A stretch of 55,689 nucleotides of DNA from Actinomycetota bacterium (GTDB lineage Bacteria; Actinomycetota; Acidimicrobiia; Acidimicrobiales; Ilumatobacteraceae), in contig SYCI01000157.1 in the NCBI GenBank assembly GCA_005787035.1, forward strand, positions 1 to 55,689. Reading direction: 5' to 3'. Below the pieces are notes generated by a model. That model worked only from the letters and a program-made list of their open reading frames with translations. It did no database searches and was not told the origin of the DNA. A program made the position numbers and the translations under genes. This document shows, in pieces, positions 24,336-33,727 of the stretch (position 1 is its first letter; each line of letters opens with the position of its first letter).

Positions 24336-24958
24336 CTCTTTTGGTCGGAGGGCTTGGGCGGGGCGAGTCCTTCGAAAAGGCCCCGATTGATCTCCGACCA
24401 GTCCACCGGGTTCGGCATGAGTTCGGGTGAAAGGTCGGCCACGGCGAGGCCGATGGCGATGCACTGAATCGTGAGGGCCGCGGAGTAGGCATCGATGTCC
24501 TGGCGCACTTGACCGTTTCGTTGCCCTTCCTCGATGATGCCGGTCACGATGCCGAGGAAATCTTTCTGAACCCGCGCAACTTCGACTCCGAGCTGCGGAT
24601 CGTGGAGCGCGTCGGCAAGCACTCGAATCTGGTGTCGACGAGCCGTGACTCGGGCCGGCTCGGTGGGGTCCACGAAGGTTCCGGCGATAGTCGCCAAGGG
24701 GTCGGTTGAACTTCTGACGATCTCACGGACGGTGTCGAGAACCACTCGCATATGGCCGACATATCGCTCGGAGAGCGCAGTGTTGATGAGGTGTTGGCGA
24801 CTGTCGAAGAACCAATACAGCGAGCCGGTGGTGGTGCCGGCCCGATCGACGACATCGTTGACCTTCACCTTCGACTCACCGTGTTCATCGATGAGTTCGA
24901 GGGTCGCTGAGATCAGGCGCTCGCGTGTGGACGGGTCGGGTGAATTTGAGGTGGCCAT
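24332..24958 (-). CDS. TetR-family transcription regulator
   Basis: A 208-residue protein with a TetR DNA-binding N-terminus: RERLISATLELIDEHG, then the helix-turn-helix VNDVVDRAGTTTGSLYWFF. The C-terminal ligand domain is generic. ATG at 24958 is chosen over a longer open frame because it sits just before the domain. It overlaps the end of the SET gene by 4 bases on the opposite strand. No adjacent target operon is obvious. Confidence 0.88.
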   Translation of the reverse strand: MATSNSPDPSTRERLISATLELIDEHGESKVKVNDVVDRAGTTTGSLYWFFDSRQHLINTALSERYVGHMRVVLDTVREIVRSSTDPLATIAGTFVDPTEPARVTARRHQIRVLADALHDPQLGVEVARVQKDFLGIVTGIIEEGQRNGQVRQDIDAYSAALTIQCIAIGLAVADLSPELMPNPVDWSEINRGLFEGLAPPKPSDQKS

Positions 24959-25075
24959 GGCGGATGTTCCACAGACAGTTGTACACGCTGGGGGACCGTT
25001 CATGGACTTTCGATCATCGGCGGCTCAGTGCCTTCACACCCAACGATTCACCGATAGCGGTCGATCAGACTCTCG

Positions 25076-25148
25076 CGCGCTCGAAGGGACTCGAACCCCT
25101 AACCTTTTGATCCGTAGTCAAATGCTCTATCCATTGAGCTACGAGCGC
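25076..25148 (-). tRNA. tRNA-Arg (ACG)
   Basis: Cloverleaf on the minus strand: acceptor GCGCTCG/CGAGCGC, anticodon stem TTTGA/TCAAA with loop CTACGGA, giving anticodon ACG, and T-arm GGGGTTCGAGTCCC. CCA is not encoded. Confidence 0.95.
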
Positions 25149-25196
25149 TAGTGCCCCCAAGTGTAGGGGTGGTTCGGCCCGACGGAAACCTGCAGG

Positions 25197-26306
25197 TCAG
25201 GACGCCGGGCACCACGAACTGGTGCACCACGGGCGCCAACTCCCGGCTCGCTCTCGGGCCACCAGCGCCATGCGGGCATTGGTGGTCGGGTCGAGCAACT
25301 GGGCGGGGTCGGTCACCCCGTAGTTGGCCATCCACTTCTTGTGCGCCGACCAATTGAGTTGGAAGAGTCCGATGCAGCAATAGCTCCGGCTGCCCGGATT
25401 GAAGCGACTCTCGCGCTCCACGACGAACAGCGCGTCGTTCTCGAGGTTGTCGGGCCAGATGTCGCGCACGATCTGCTCCACTTCGGTGCGACTGTACGAA
25501 CGCACCGACGGATTCGTCACGGTGCGCATGTCGCCACTCGACGTGGTGGATCCGTTGCCCGACGACGCGCGCGGTTGAGTCGTGGTCGTGGCTGACGGTC
25601 GCTTGGCGCCCGGCGGCAAGCAGATCACCTGACCCACCTTCAGCGGCGACGACAGAGTCTTGCCGTTCAGTGCGGCCAGTGGCCCGGCCTTCACGCCCGC
25701 ACGCGAAGCGATGCCGTACCACGAATCGCCGTATTGCACCGTGTACTCGAGACCGCATGCCGGCTCACTCGATTCGCTCTGCGCCGAAGCTGTTTGCGCA
25801 GGGGGCATGGTGGCATTGGCGGGCAGACAGATCTCCTGACCCGGGCTCAGCGGAGCCTGAATCGTGGTGTTGTTGGATCCGGCTATGAGGCTCGCCGACA
25901 CACCGGCTTCGGCGGCGATGCCGTACCACGAGTCACCGGATTGAACGATGTACTTCTGGGCGCACACGCGGGCTGCCGGAGCGGCGGTGGTGGTGGGCGG
26001 GAGTGTGGCCGCAGCGGTGATGATCACCGAGAGGGTCGACGACGTGCTCGAGACATCGGTGGAACCATCCATCTGCACGATGGCGGCCGCGCCACCCGTC
26101 TCGGTGCCGGAAATCTTTTCCCCGTCGCCGCGCATGGCCCACACCACGGGCGCGAGCAGAAGTCCGATCACGGCGATGAGAACGAGGCGCCGAGTGAACT
26201 GGTCGGCAGGCGCGGGAGGGATCCGACCGCCCGGGGTCGGACGACGGCGTCCGGGCCGCTGAGGTTCCAGCGGGCCGGGAAGCGAGGACTCCTGATACGT
26301 ACCCAT
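25197..26306 (-). CDS. LysM peptidoglycan-binding protein with lytic transglycosylase-like domain
   Basis: A 369-residue cell-wall protein. A membrane anchor lies at about residues 38-58 after a basic, Pro-rich cytoplasmic segment, followed by a Ser/Thr-rich linker. Two LysM domains carry YIVQSGDSWYGIA and YTVQYGDSWYGIA. The C-terminal 90 residues resemble SLT/lysozyme-like goose-type folds: FVVERESRFNP, CCIGLFQLNW and a late region with ARMALVARERAG. It probably cleaves peptidoglycan glycan strands. Ribosome binding site GGAGAAGG lies before the ATG. Confidence 0.85.
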   Translation of the reverse strand: MGTYQESSLPGPLEPQRPGRRRPTPGGRIPPAPADQFTRRLVLIAVIGLLLAPVVWAMRGDGEKISGTETGGAAAIVQMDGSTDVSSTSSTLSVIITAAATLPPTTTAAPAARVCAQKYIVQSGDSWYGIAAEAGVSASLIAGSNNTTIQAPLSPGQEICLPANATMPPAQTASAQSESSEPACGLEYTVQYGDSWYGIASRAGVKAGPLAALNGKTLSSPLKVGQVICLPPGAKRPSATTTTQPRASSGNGSTTSSGDMRTVTNPSVRSYSRTEVEQIVRDIWPDNLENDALFVVERESRFNPGSRSYCCIGLFQLNWSAHKKWMANYGVTDPAQLLDPTTNARMALVARERAGSWRPWCTSSWCPAS

Positions 26307-26392
26307 ACCTTCTCCACGGCCAAAGGCCGGAGGTCAGTGTGGTCGTGACTGCTCGGAATCGCAACGAAAGCGTTTCTGAGCAGGACTTTCTC

Positions 26393-26486
26393 TGGCGGAG
26401 AGGGTGGGATTTGAACCCACGGACCCCTTTTAGGAGGTCAACGTCTTAGCAGGACGTCCCGTTCAACCTGGCTCCGGCACCTCTCC
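26393..26486 (-). tRNA. tRNA-Ser (GCT)
   Basis: Minus-strand tRNA with acceptor GGAGAGG/CCTCTCC, long class II variable arm, anticodon stem ACGTC/GACGT with loop CTGCTAA (anticodon GCT) and encoded CCA (26393-26395). Confidence 0.95.
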
Positions 26487-26538
26487 CAGGCAGAACGGTG
26501 AGTGTACCGCTACCAAGGTTCGACCCCTGCGGGCCGAT

Positions 26539-26626
26539 TGGCGGAACGGGAGGGATTTGAACCCCCGGGCCCTTTCGAGCCGGCCGCTTTCAAGGCGGCT
26601 GCATTTGTCCGCTCTGCCACCGTTCC
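26539..26626 (-). tRNA. tRNA-Ser (TGA)
   Basis: Minus-strand tRNA with acceptor GGAACGG/CCGTTCC, long variable arm, anticodon stem GCCGC/GCGGC with loop CTTGAAA (anticodon TGA) and encoded CCA (26539-26541). It lies 52 bases from the other tRNA-Ser gene. Confidence 0.95.
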
Positions 26627-26657
26627 GCAGTGGAGGCTAGCGACGGAGCCGAAGGGT

Positions 26658-27548
26658 TCAGGGGGCGATGCGGACTCCGAAGAGCCGCTCGAACTCGGCG
26701 TAGTACGCCGCGTCATCGGCGAGCGCGCCGAGCGCCACCCACTCGTCGTCGGTCGTGCGCGTCCGGGCCTCGAGGAGCTCGGGTCCGCCCCACGACACCG
26801 GATAGCGAAGACGTGGGGCGTCGGTGGTGATGGCTTCGAGCACCACGGCCCCTACTTCGAAGGGGTCGGTCGCATTGGCCATGCCAGCCGCGTAGAACTG
26901 GAAGAGGCGTCGGTAGTGCGCGTCGTAGGCGCCGCTCGAGTTCGGTGCGTCCACATTCTTGGCGAAGATCGCCGACTTGGTGATGCCCGGTTCCACGATC
27001 GCCACCCGGATTCCCCACGGTGCGAGCTCTTGTGCGAGACCCTCCGACATCGCTTCGAGCGCCCACTTCGATGCCACGTAGGGTGCTTGGGCGAGTGCTG
27101 CGAATCGTCCGACCACCGACGACACATTGACGATCGTGCCACTTCGGCGTTCGCGCATCGAAGGCAACACCGCTTGTGCGCAACGCGATGCTCCACACAG
27201 GTTGATGTTCATCACTTCCAGATAAAGCGCGGGTGGACATTCCTCCACCACTGCGTTGCCGCCGACGCCGGCATTGTTCACGAGCACGTCCACCCGACCA
27301 GCGATGCGGAAGATCTCGTCGAAACCACGCGCCACGCTGTCGTCATCGGCCACGTCGATTTCGACCCATTCGAGTCGAACGCCAGCCTCGCTCGCCATGG
27401 CGTCCGCTTTGGTGATCTTGCTCAGACTGCGCACGGTGCCGATCACTCGGAAGCCATTGGCCGCGAGGTGAACGGCGGTGGCCCGACCGATACCGGAGTT
27501 GGCGCCGGTGACCACGGCGACGGGCAGATTGTTGGCAGCGGTGCTCAT
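26658..27548 (-). CDS. Short-chain dehydrogenase/reductase
   Basis: A 296-residue classical SDR. The cofactor motif is TGANSGIG near residue 15, with VLVNNAGVGG, the catalytic Ser in IVNVSSVVGRF and the YxxxK pair in APYVASKWAL. Arg after the first strand (RVIGTVRS) suggests NADP(H). The substrate is unknown. TAGCGT (27555-27560) is six bases before the ATG. Confidence 0.9.
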   Translation of the reverse strand: MSTAANNLPVAVVTGANSGIGRATAVHLAANGFRVIGTVRSLSKITKADAMASEAGVRLEWVEIDVADDDSVARGFDEIFRIAGRVDVLVNNAGVGGNAVVEECPPALYLEVMNINLCGASRCAQAVLPSMRERRSGTIVNVSSVVGRFAALAQAPYVASKWALEAMSEGLAQELAPWGIRVAIVEPGITKSAIFAKNVDAPNSSGAYDAHYRRLFQFYAAGMANATDPFEVGAVVLEAITTDAPRLRYPVSWGGPELLEARTRTTDDEWVALGALADDAAYYAEFERLFGVRIAP

Positions 27549-27583
27549 GCCCGCACGCTAGACCGATGGAGCGGTGGAGCCGA

Positions 27584-28540
27584 TCAGTCGGGCGTGATGG
27601 CGTCGCGCAAGCGGTCGACCCAGTCGTCGGCCTGTTGCCAGCGAGCATCGGCGTGTTCACGCGCCGAATGGGCGTGAGCGCCCGAGGCCGGGTACGAACC
27701 CAGGAACTTCACCCCGCCTTGCTTGGCGTGCAGGGCCCGAAGGGCATCGGCCACGAGTTCGTCGGCGATGTGACCATCGAAGTAGATGATGAAGCAGTAG
27801 TCGCCGAGGCCGCCGTCCTTGGTGGGACGCGAGAAGAGGTTGTTCATGTTGATCCGGCGTGCGGCGAACTCCTGCAGGATCGAAATCAGGCTGCCGGGTT
27901 CGTCGGCGCGCTGATACACCACCACACCCGTGCGGTCGTGACCACTCGGTGCTGGCACCGAGCCGCGGCCGATCATCACGAAGCGGGTCTGATTGCCGTG
28001 GTGGTCCTCGATGTTCTCGGCGAGAACTTCGAGTCCGTAGAGCGCAGCGGCATTGCGCGGTGCGACGGCTGCCTGGTGGCGCGATTTCGCTTCACTGATC
28101 GTCTTGGCGGCATCGGCCGTGGAGTTGGCGGCGCGCACTTCGGCATGGGCAACGTTCTCGCGGAGATAGCGATGGCATTGCGCAGTGGCGACCGGTATGG
28201 AGAGAACCTCGGTGATGTCGGCGAGTTGCACACCGGGCAGGGCGAGCAGACAGTGCTCGATGTCGAGCACGATCTCGCGTTGGATCAGGAGTTCGTAGTC
28301 GAAGGCCAGGGCGTCCTGGGTGAAATTGACCGTTCCCTCGATGGAGTTCTCGATCGGCACCACGCCGACGTCCACCACATCTTCGGCGATCGCATCGAGC
28401 ACATCGGGGACGGTCCGGTAGGCGACGAGTTCGCCCGCGGCGAGATCGGCCTGAGAACGCACCGCCTGCTCGGTGAAGGTGCCGAACGGGCCGAAGAAGC
28501 CCACACGGGGCGGCCGTCCGGAGTCACGAGCGGGGGTCAT
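27584..28540 (-). CDS. pheA: Prephenate dehydratase
   Basis: A 318-residue enzyme that converts prephenate to phenylpyruvate in phenylalanine synthesis. The catalytic domain includes GFFGPFGTFTEQAV, VVPIENSIEGTV and the TRF motif in HHGNQTRFVMIG. The ACT domain has DEPGSLISILQEFAARRINM, the ESRP-like region reading FSRPTK, and DYCFIIYFDGH. It is monofunctional, with no chorismate mutase. ATG at 28540 is preceded by TAGCCT (28548-28553) seven bases away. It is divergent from larB. Confidence 0.93.
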   Translation of the reverse strand: MTPARDSGRPPRVGFFGPFGTFTEQAVRSQADLAAGELVAYRTVPDVLDAIAEDVVDVGVVPIENSIEGTVNFTQDALAFDYELLIQREIVLDIEHCLLALPGVQLADITEVLSIPVATAQCHRYLRENVAHAEVRAANSTADAAKTISEAKSRHQAAVAPRNAAALYGLEVLAENIEDHHGNQTRFVMIGRGSVPAPSGHDRTGVVVYQRADEPGSLISILQEFAARRINMNNLFSRPTKDGGLGDYCFIIYFDGHIADELVADALRALHAKQGGVKFLGSYPASGAHAHSAREHADARWQQADDWVDRLRDAITPD

Positions 28541-28585
28541 GACCTCAAGGCTACGGCGAAGGGTCGGGCGTGTAAGCATGAATAC

Positions 28586-29341
28586 ATGGATGCCGACACC
28601 CTGCGAGCACTGCTCGACGACGTGTCGACCGGTCGCGTGTCACCCGACGATGCCGCGGCCCGCTTGGCTCGCCTTCCGTTCGCTGATGTGGGGGACGCGT
28701 TGGTGGACCATCATCGACACGTTCGGCAGGGCGCACCCGAGGCCGTGTACGCGCCGGGCAAGTCGCCCGAGCAGTGCGTGCGGATCGTGACCGAGTTGCT
28801 CGACCACGGCGATTGTGCCGTTCTGGTGACGCGGGTGAACGAGGATCAGCGCAAGGCGCTCGAGGCCGCGCACGGTGTGGCCGAAACCGCGCACACCTCG
28901 ATGCTGTGGCGCAGCCCCACCGTGTGGTCGCGAGGTCGTGTGCTCGTGGTGTCGGCTGGTACGGCTGATGTGCCGGTGGTGGATGAGGCGGTACTCGCTC
29001 TGCGCGCGCATGGCATCGATCCGGTTCGGATCACCGACGTGGGGGTGGCGGGGCTGCATCGGCTGCTCGCGCGACTCGACGATGTGATGGCGGCCGATGT
29101 CGTGGTGGTGGTGGCCGGTATGGAAGGCGCGCTGGCCAGTGTGATCGGAGGGCTCACGGGCAAGCCGGTGATCGCGGTACCCACGAGCGTGGGTTACGGC
29201 TCTGGGCTCGAAGGAGTCACCGCACTGCTCGCCATGCACGCCACCTGTGCGAGTGGCGTGACGGTGGTCGGTATCGACAATGGTTACGGCGCAGCCTGCG
29301 CGGCGGCTCGAATCGCCCGCACCCAGGGGAGTGGCTCATGA
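28586..29341 (+). CDS. larB: Nickel-pincer cofactor biosynthesis carboxylase LarB
   Basis: A 251-residue protein with a C-terminal PurE/AIR-carboxylase-like domain. Features include AVLVTRVNEDQ, VSAGTADVPVVDEA, DVGVAGLHRLL and VIGGLTGKPVIAVPTSVGYG. LarB carboxylates and hydrolyses nicotinic acid adenine dinucleotide in the first step of the nickel-pincer nucleotide pathway. Its stop overlaps the larC start by four bases (ATGA). larE and the apo-enzyme gene larA are not in this window. Confidence 0.9.
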   Translation: MDADTLRALLDDVSTGRVSPDDAAARLARLPFADVGDALVDHHRHVRQGAPEAVYAPGKSPEQCVRIVTELLDHGDCAVLVTRVNEDQRKALEAAHGVAETAHTSMLWRSPTVWSRGRVLVVSAGTADVPVVDEAVLALRAHGIDPVRITDVGVAGLHRLLARLDDVMAADVVVVVAGMEGALASVIGGLTGKPVIAVPTSVGYGSGLEGVTALLAMHATCASGVTVVGIDNGYGAACAAARIARTQGSGS

Positions 29342-30507
29342 CCCGGGTGGCGTGGTTCAACTGTTCGGTCGGCGTGGCCGGCGACATGTTGCTCGCCGCG
29401 CTCGTGGATGCCGGTGCCGATCCGGTGGCCATCGGCTCGGTGCTCGGTGGTTTGCCCCTCGACGACTACGCCCTCACCTTCGAGTCCACGCAGCGGGCCG
29501 GCGTTCGGAGCACGTGCGCCGTCGTGGCCGTGCACGATCATGACCATCAGCCTCATCATCGTTCGTGGCGCGACATCCGCACGATGCTGGAAGCCGCCGA
29601 TCTTCCCGAACGCGTACGCGTCGACTCCTTGCGGGTGTTCGCCGAGTTGGCGGCGGTGGAGTCGAAGATCCACGGGGTTGATTCCGACACCGTGGAGTTT
29701 CACGAAGTCGGGGCCGTCGACTCGATCGTCGACATCGTGGGCGTGTGCGCGGCCTTGCACGATCTCGGAATCGAGCGCATCGTGGGTAGTCCGGTGGGTA
29801 CCGGTCATGGCACTGTTCGCACCCAACATGGCGTGCTTCCCAATCCGTCGCCGGCCGTGGTGGAGTTGGCCGCATTGCGTCAGGTGCCGCTCGTGGGCCT
29901 CGACGACCATCGCGAGCTCGCCACACCCACGGGCTTGGCGGTGTTGGTGGCGCTGGCCGAGTCGTTCGGCCGGATGCCCGCGCTCGAGGTGTCGGCACGT
30001 GGATTCGGTGCCGGATCCCTCGACGCGGCCGACCGCGCGAACGTGGTGCAAGTGGTGATCGGCAATGCCTCCGACCGTGAGATGTCGACCGGGCAGATCG
30101 CCCGCTTGCTCGAAGCCAACGTCGACGACGTGACCGGCGAAGTGATCGCCCATACGATCGGGGCGCTGCTCGCGGCCGGCGCGTTCGATGCTTGGGCCAC
30201 ACCGATCGTGATGAAGAAGGGTCGACCAGCATTCACCGTGAGTGCGTTGTGCGACCCGGCGATCGAGAGTGCGGTGACCGGGGTTCTCGTACGCGAAACA
30301 GGGACCCTCGGGGTGCGGGGGTCGCTCGTGGAGCGCTGGCCGCAACGCCGAATCGAATCATTGGTGGTGGTGGAGGGTCAGGAGATCCGGGTGAAGATCG
30401 CCGATGGCCGGGTGAAAGTGGAGCACGACGATGCGGCTCGTGCCGCCAGCGCCCTCGGGCTTCCGCTTCGTGAAGTGATCAGTCGGGCCGAGTCGGCCGC
30501 CGGCTGA
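29338..30507 (+). CDS. larC: Nickel insertion protein LarC
   Basis: A 389-residue protein. Motifs typical of LarC are WFNCSVGVAGDMLLAAL at the N-terminus, a His-rich segment (HDHDHQPHH), EFHEVGAVDSIVDIVG, GTVRTQHGVLPNPSPAV, and EANVDDVTGEVIAH with the MKKGRPA loop. LarC inserts nickel into the pincer cofactor in a CTP-dependent reaction. It is here as a single continuous gene, whereas some lactobacilli make it by frameshift. Confidence 0.92.
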   Translation: MTRVAWFNCSVGVAGDMLLAALVDAGADPVAIGSVLGGLPLDDYALTFESTQRAGVRSTCAVVAVHDHDHQPHHRSWRDIRTMLEAADLPERVRVDSLRVFAELAAVESKIHGVDSDTVEFHEVGAVDSIVDIVGVCAALHDLGIERIVGSPVGTGHGTVRTQHGVLPNPSPAVVELAALRQVPLVGLDDHRELATPTGLAVLVALAESFGRMPALEVSARGFGAGSLDAADRANVVQVVIGNASDREMSTGQIARLLEANVDDVTGEVIAHTIGALLAAGAFDAWATPIVMKKGRPAFTVSALCDPAIESAVTGVLVRETGTLGVRGSLVERWPQRRIESLVVVEGQEIRVKIADGRVKVEHDDAARAASALGLPLREVISRAESAAG

Positions 30508-30559
30508 CTCCGACGGACCCTTGTCGAAGAGGGTTGTCCGCCGCTGATACGGTCGGCTC

Positions 30560-30964
30560 ATGGCCAAGACCGGACGTTGCCTCTGCGGAAAAGTGTCGTA
30601 CACACTCGAAGGCGATCCCATCGCCACGGCGGTCTGCCATTGCAGTCACTGCCAACGGCAAGGCGGCAGTGCCTTCTCGGTGAACCTGATCGCCATGTCG
30701 TCGCAGATGACGGTGAATGGTGAACTCGCCGCCTACGAGGAGCGAGGGGAGAAGGGCGACCAGGTGTACGTGCGCCGTCGCTTCTGCTCCACCTGTGGCT
30801 CACCGATCCTGTCGGAGATCGTTCTGAGCGAAGGTGTGATCGCCGTGAAGGCCGGCACCCTCGACGACGTCTCTGATGTGAAGCCGACCGTCGAAGCGTG
30901 GTGCGTGGACCGTCAGCCGTGGGCGATCTTGCCCGGCATGGCCGTGTCGATGGAACGCGAGTAG
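30560..30964 (+). CDS. GFA-family zinc protein
   Basis: A 134-residue member of the Gfa-like family, related to glutathione-dependent formaldehyde-activating enzyme. Zinc-binding cysteines appear as GRCLCGKVSY, CHCSHCQRQGGSAF and RFCSTCGSPI. The substrate of most family members is unproven. TACGGT (30548-30553) lies six bases before the ATG. A decayed partial copy of this gene lies 3 kb downstream at 33728-33868. Confidence 0.88.
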   Translation: MAKTGRCLCGKVSYTLEGDPIATAVCHCSHCQRQGGSAFSVNLIAMSSQMTVNGELAAYEERGEKGDQVYVRRRFCSTCGSPILSEIVLSEGVIAVKAGTLDDVSDVKPTVEAWCVDRQPWAILPGMAVSMERE

Positions 30965-31093
30965 TTCGACGCCCGAATCTCTGCTCACCTGAGTGGTCAG
31001 TGGTGAGCCGTCCTCAAACTGCGACGACTCGCCATGAAGAACTGTCCCGCAGTCGACATCCAAGGTGCGACGAGAAATGCCGAGTCGAAGCCG

Positions 31094-33664
31094 TCACCCG
31101 GCGGGGCACCCCGTTGGTGTCCCCCAAACAGGCTGCTTCGCAGTTTGACCGGCAAATCCAGCGCCGGTATCGAAGTCCGTGGGCGCAGGGTCGATGAATT
31201 CGACGCACCAGCCGGACAAATTTTGGTCGAAAGCCGACGCATCTTTGAACATGTAGGCCATCGATTCTGCGCTGCTGGTGTCCCAGCCGGAGATATCACT
31301 GTTGAAGAGCGTTGCCCGGGTGAACATTTCTTGCATGTTGGTGACGTTGCCGGTTTCCCAAGCCCCAATGTTCTGATTGAAGGATCCTGCATCTCGGAAC
31401 ATCGCGTACATGTTGGTGACGTTGTCAGTGTCCCAAGCCCCGATGTTCTGATTGAAATCGGATGCTCCATCAAACATTTCTTGCATGTTGGTGACGTTGT
31501 CAGTGACCCAAGCCCCGATGTTTTGGTTGAAATCAGATGCTCCATCGAACATCCCACCCATGTCGAGATTCGCAGAAGTGTCCCAACTACCGATGTTTCC
31601 GTTGAAGGCTGATGCACCCTTGAACATGCTGTTCGAATACTGGACTCCGCCCATGTCCCACCCGCCGATGTTCTGATTGAACGCAACTGCATTCTGAAAC
31701 ATGTATCGCGTGTCGTTGACAAGATCAGTTTCCCATCCACTGATGTCCTGATTGAAGCTTGCAGCACCATCGAACATGCCATACATCGTCAGAACTTCGG
31801 AAACATTCCATGCCCCCACCGCTCCATTGAAGTCAAGGGCAGAAGCAAACATGTTGTACATCAGCTCTACGTTCTCAGTATTCCAATCATCGAGGTCCTG
31901 ATTGAAAGAAGCCGCTCCCGCGAACATCCCGGCCATATTCGTGACGTTCCCGGTGTTCCAATCGCCGATGTCCTGATTGAAACTCAGCGCGGTATTGAAC
32001 ATGCTTTCCATATCTATGACACTTTGCGTATTCCAAGCCGAGATGTCCTGGTTGAAAGTTAATGCCCCGCTGAACATGTACGACATGTCGGTGACATCGC
32101 TCGTGTCCCAATTCCCGATGTCGTGATTGAAACTTGTGGCGCCTCCGAAGGTGTGGGCGAGGAGTTGGATCCCTAGCGGAATATCCGCCACATAGGTGAG
32201 ATTCGAGGCGCCGTTGAATGCATACGAAAGATCGGTGAGGCCGAGATCCCCGAAGTTGTTGACGCGGGTGATCAATGAGGCTCCCGTGTACGCCGCGTCC
32301 CCGAATCCGGGCATCCATGGCCCCTCGCTTTCACCACGGCAGATGTTGATCGTGTATTCGTCCGTGCTCGTGTAGGTGTGGTCAAAGGGGGGAACGGAAT
32401 CCGAGTCGAAAGACTCCGACTCTCCATCGCCCCACGACACGACAACGTCGAACGAATCGTGATCATCAGTTGTATGGACGGGCAGGGTGATGGTGCGGTC
32501 GGAGTCTGTTGTTTCGATCACGATATCCATGCATTCCGGGGCTCTCGTTCCGGTGGGTCGCTTGGCTGGTGTTTTCGAAGCTTCGTCCAGCACGGTTTGC
32601 TGAACTCCGGTGGTTGTTCCAACACCAATGAGCACGGTGCTGCCCCGTCGATGGGTGGCCAACCACTGCCTGATCACCGACGGCAGTGAGTCGGGTCCGA
32701 CAAAAAGGATCACGTTGCCCGACGCACCGAGAAGTCCGGCGGTGAGGGAGTCGGTGGGATTCGCGCCCGACATCAACGCGACGGAGGTGAGGCCGTCACC
32801 CAACAGCCTGCTTGCGACAAGCGTCGACGTTTCGAATCGATCCGTGCCGGCGAGCCGTTCGATTGTCGAGTCATTGGTGAGTGCATCCACCTGTGACTCG
32901 ATGAAGGTCGGAAGACTCGAGAGTCCGCCGATGAACACGATGTTCTGTGGCGGAGCCAATTCGAGAAGTCGTTTCGACGATTCCGGAAGAACGTCGGTGC
33001 GGCTGAGCACCAGCAGGGCGCCTTCACCGTGAGCGAGAAAGCCGGCGAGAAGAAGATCAGCTGGTCGATCACCGTTGACCACCAGTGCCGTGTCACCCAG
33101 ATCCACACCATTGGCCGACATCCACTGAACAAGCGCGAGTGACGTCTCGTAACGGTCGGCACCGCCGATCCGCGCGACGGGATTGCCGCCCTCGCCGTTC
33201 CAACCGGCTTGGCGGGCGATCGCTGAAAGAACGTCGTTGCTCACTGCGCCGGATCCACCGATCACCATCACATCGGCTGGTGTCAGCCTCGACTCCTGAA
33301 TCGCGCGAGCGGTGTCGGGATCGAGCGTTCCGGAGGAGGTGACCAGCACTGCCGTCCGACACGTCGTGCCGGTCGGGCAAGTATCGGCGAGCGCCGCGAA
33401 ACCGGCGGCCAGCGAGGCATCGACAACCGATCGATCCGACACGATGACGAGACGGGTGAGGTTCCCGAGGTCGCCTCCGGCAACCCGTCGAGCAATGGCG
33501 ACGGCCACCTGAGCCGGCGTCGAACCGGTCAGACGTTCCGGTGGGGCCGAGGCTTGAGACACTTGGGCCGGCCAACCAACGACCAGCAGCCCAAGGAACA
33601 TCACGATCACAACGGCCAACGACATCGCAGAGCGACGGATCGACGAATGGCGGGACGATGTCAT
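31094..33664 (-). CDS. Secreted BspA-like (DUF285) surface protein with cell-wall-binding repeats
   Basis: An 856-residue protein. An N-terminal signal (helix VIVMFLGLLVVGWPAQVSQA) is followed by three cell-wall-binding-type-2-like repeats (RLTGSTPAQVAVAIA, RIGGADRYETSLALV, RLAGTDRFETSTLVA, about residues 43-350). A PKD-like segment comes next (VVVSWGDGESE, DHTYTSTDEY). The rest is about 13 DUF285/BspA units of 25 residues with consensus FNQDIGxWDTxNVTNMxxMF. Such proteins are exported and often mediate surface contact. The repeat region is AT-richer than its neighbours and has a DNA period of 75 bases, suggesting transfer and repeat shuffling. Confidence 0.85.
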   Translation of the reverse strand: MTSSRHSSIRRSAMSLAVVIVMFLGLLVVGWPAQVSQASAPPERLTGSTPAQVAVAIARRVAGGDLGNLTRLVIVSDRSVVDASLAAGFAALADTCPTGTTCRTAVLVTSSGTLDPDTARAIQESRLTPADVMVIGGSGAVSNDVLSAIARQAGWNGEGGNPVARIGGADRYETSLALVQWMSANGVDLGDTALVVNGDRPADLLLAGFLAHGEGALLVLSRTDVLPESSKRLLELAPPQNIVFIGGLSSLPTFIESQVDALTNDSTIERLAGTDRFETSTLVASRLLGDGLTSVALMSGANPTDSLTAGLLGASGNVILFVGPDSLPSVIRQWLATHRRGSTVLIGVGTTTGVQQTVLDEASKTPAKRPTGTRAPECMDIVIETTDSDRTITLPVHTTDDHDSFDVVVSWGDGESESFDSDSVPPFDHTYTSTDEYTINICRGESEGPWMPGFGDAAYTGASLITRVNNFGDLGLTDLSYAFNGASNLTYVADIPLGIQLLAHTFGGATSFNHDIGNWDTSDVTDMSYMFSGALTFNQDISAWNTQSVIDMESMFNTALSFNQDIGDWNTGNVTNMAGMFAGAASFNQDLDDWNTENVELMYNMFASALDFNGAVGAWNVSEVLTMYGMFDGAASFNQDISGWETDLVNDTRYMFQNAVAFNQNIGGWDMGGVQYSNSMFKGASAFNGNIGSWDTSANLDMGGMFDGASDFNQNIGAWVTDNVTNMQEMFDGASDFNQNIGAWDTDNVTNMYAMFRDAGSFNQNIGAWETGNVTNMQEMFTRATLFNSDISGWDTSSAESMAYMFKDASAFDQNLSGWCVEFIDPAPTDFDTGAGFAGQTAKQPVWGTPTGCPAG
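31215..32215 (-). repeat. 75-bp coding tandem repeats in the BspA-like gene
   Basis: About 13 imperfect units. The block CTGATTGAA (plus strand) recurs at 75-base steps, for example near 31372, 31447, 31672, 31747, 31897, 31972 and 32122. Two central units near 31440-31560 are nearly identical. Confidence 0.85.
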
Positions 33665-33727
33665 GGCCAGTTCTTCACCTCAAAGACAACATTCGATCAC
33701 CCAACCCTACGCGGACTCCGACCCATC

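Noticed and set aside
31031-33678. Ten-base inverted match (CAGTTCTTCA) flanking the BspA-like gene, considered as ends of an insertion sequence
   Set aside because: Too short, not at defined ends, no target duplication and no transposase; chance is likely. The GFA direct repeat is the better-supported structure.
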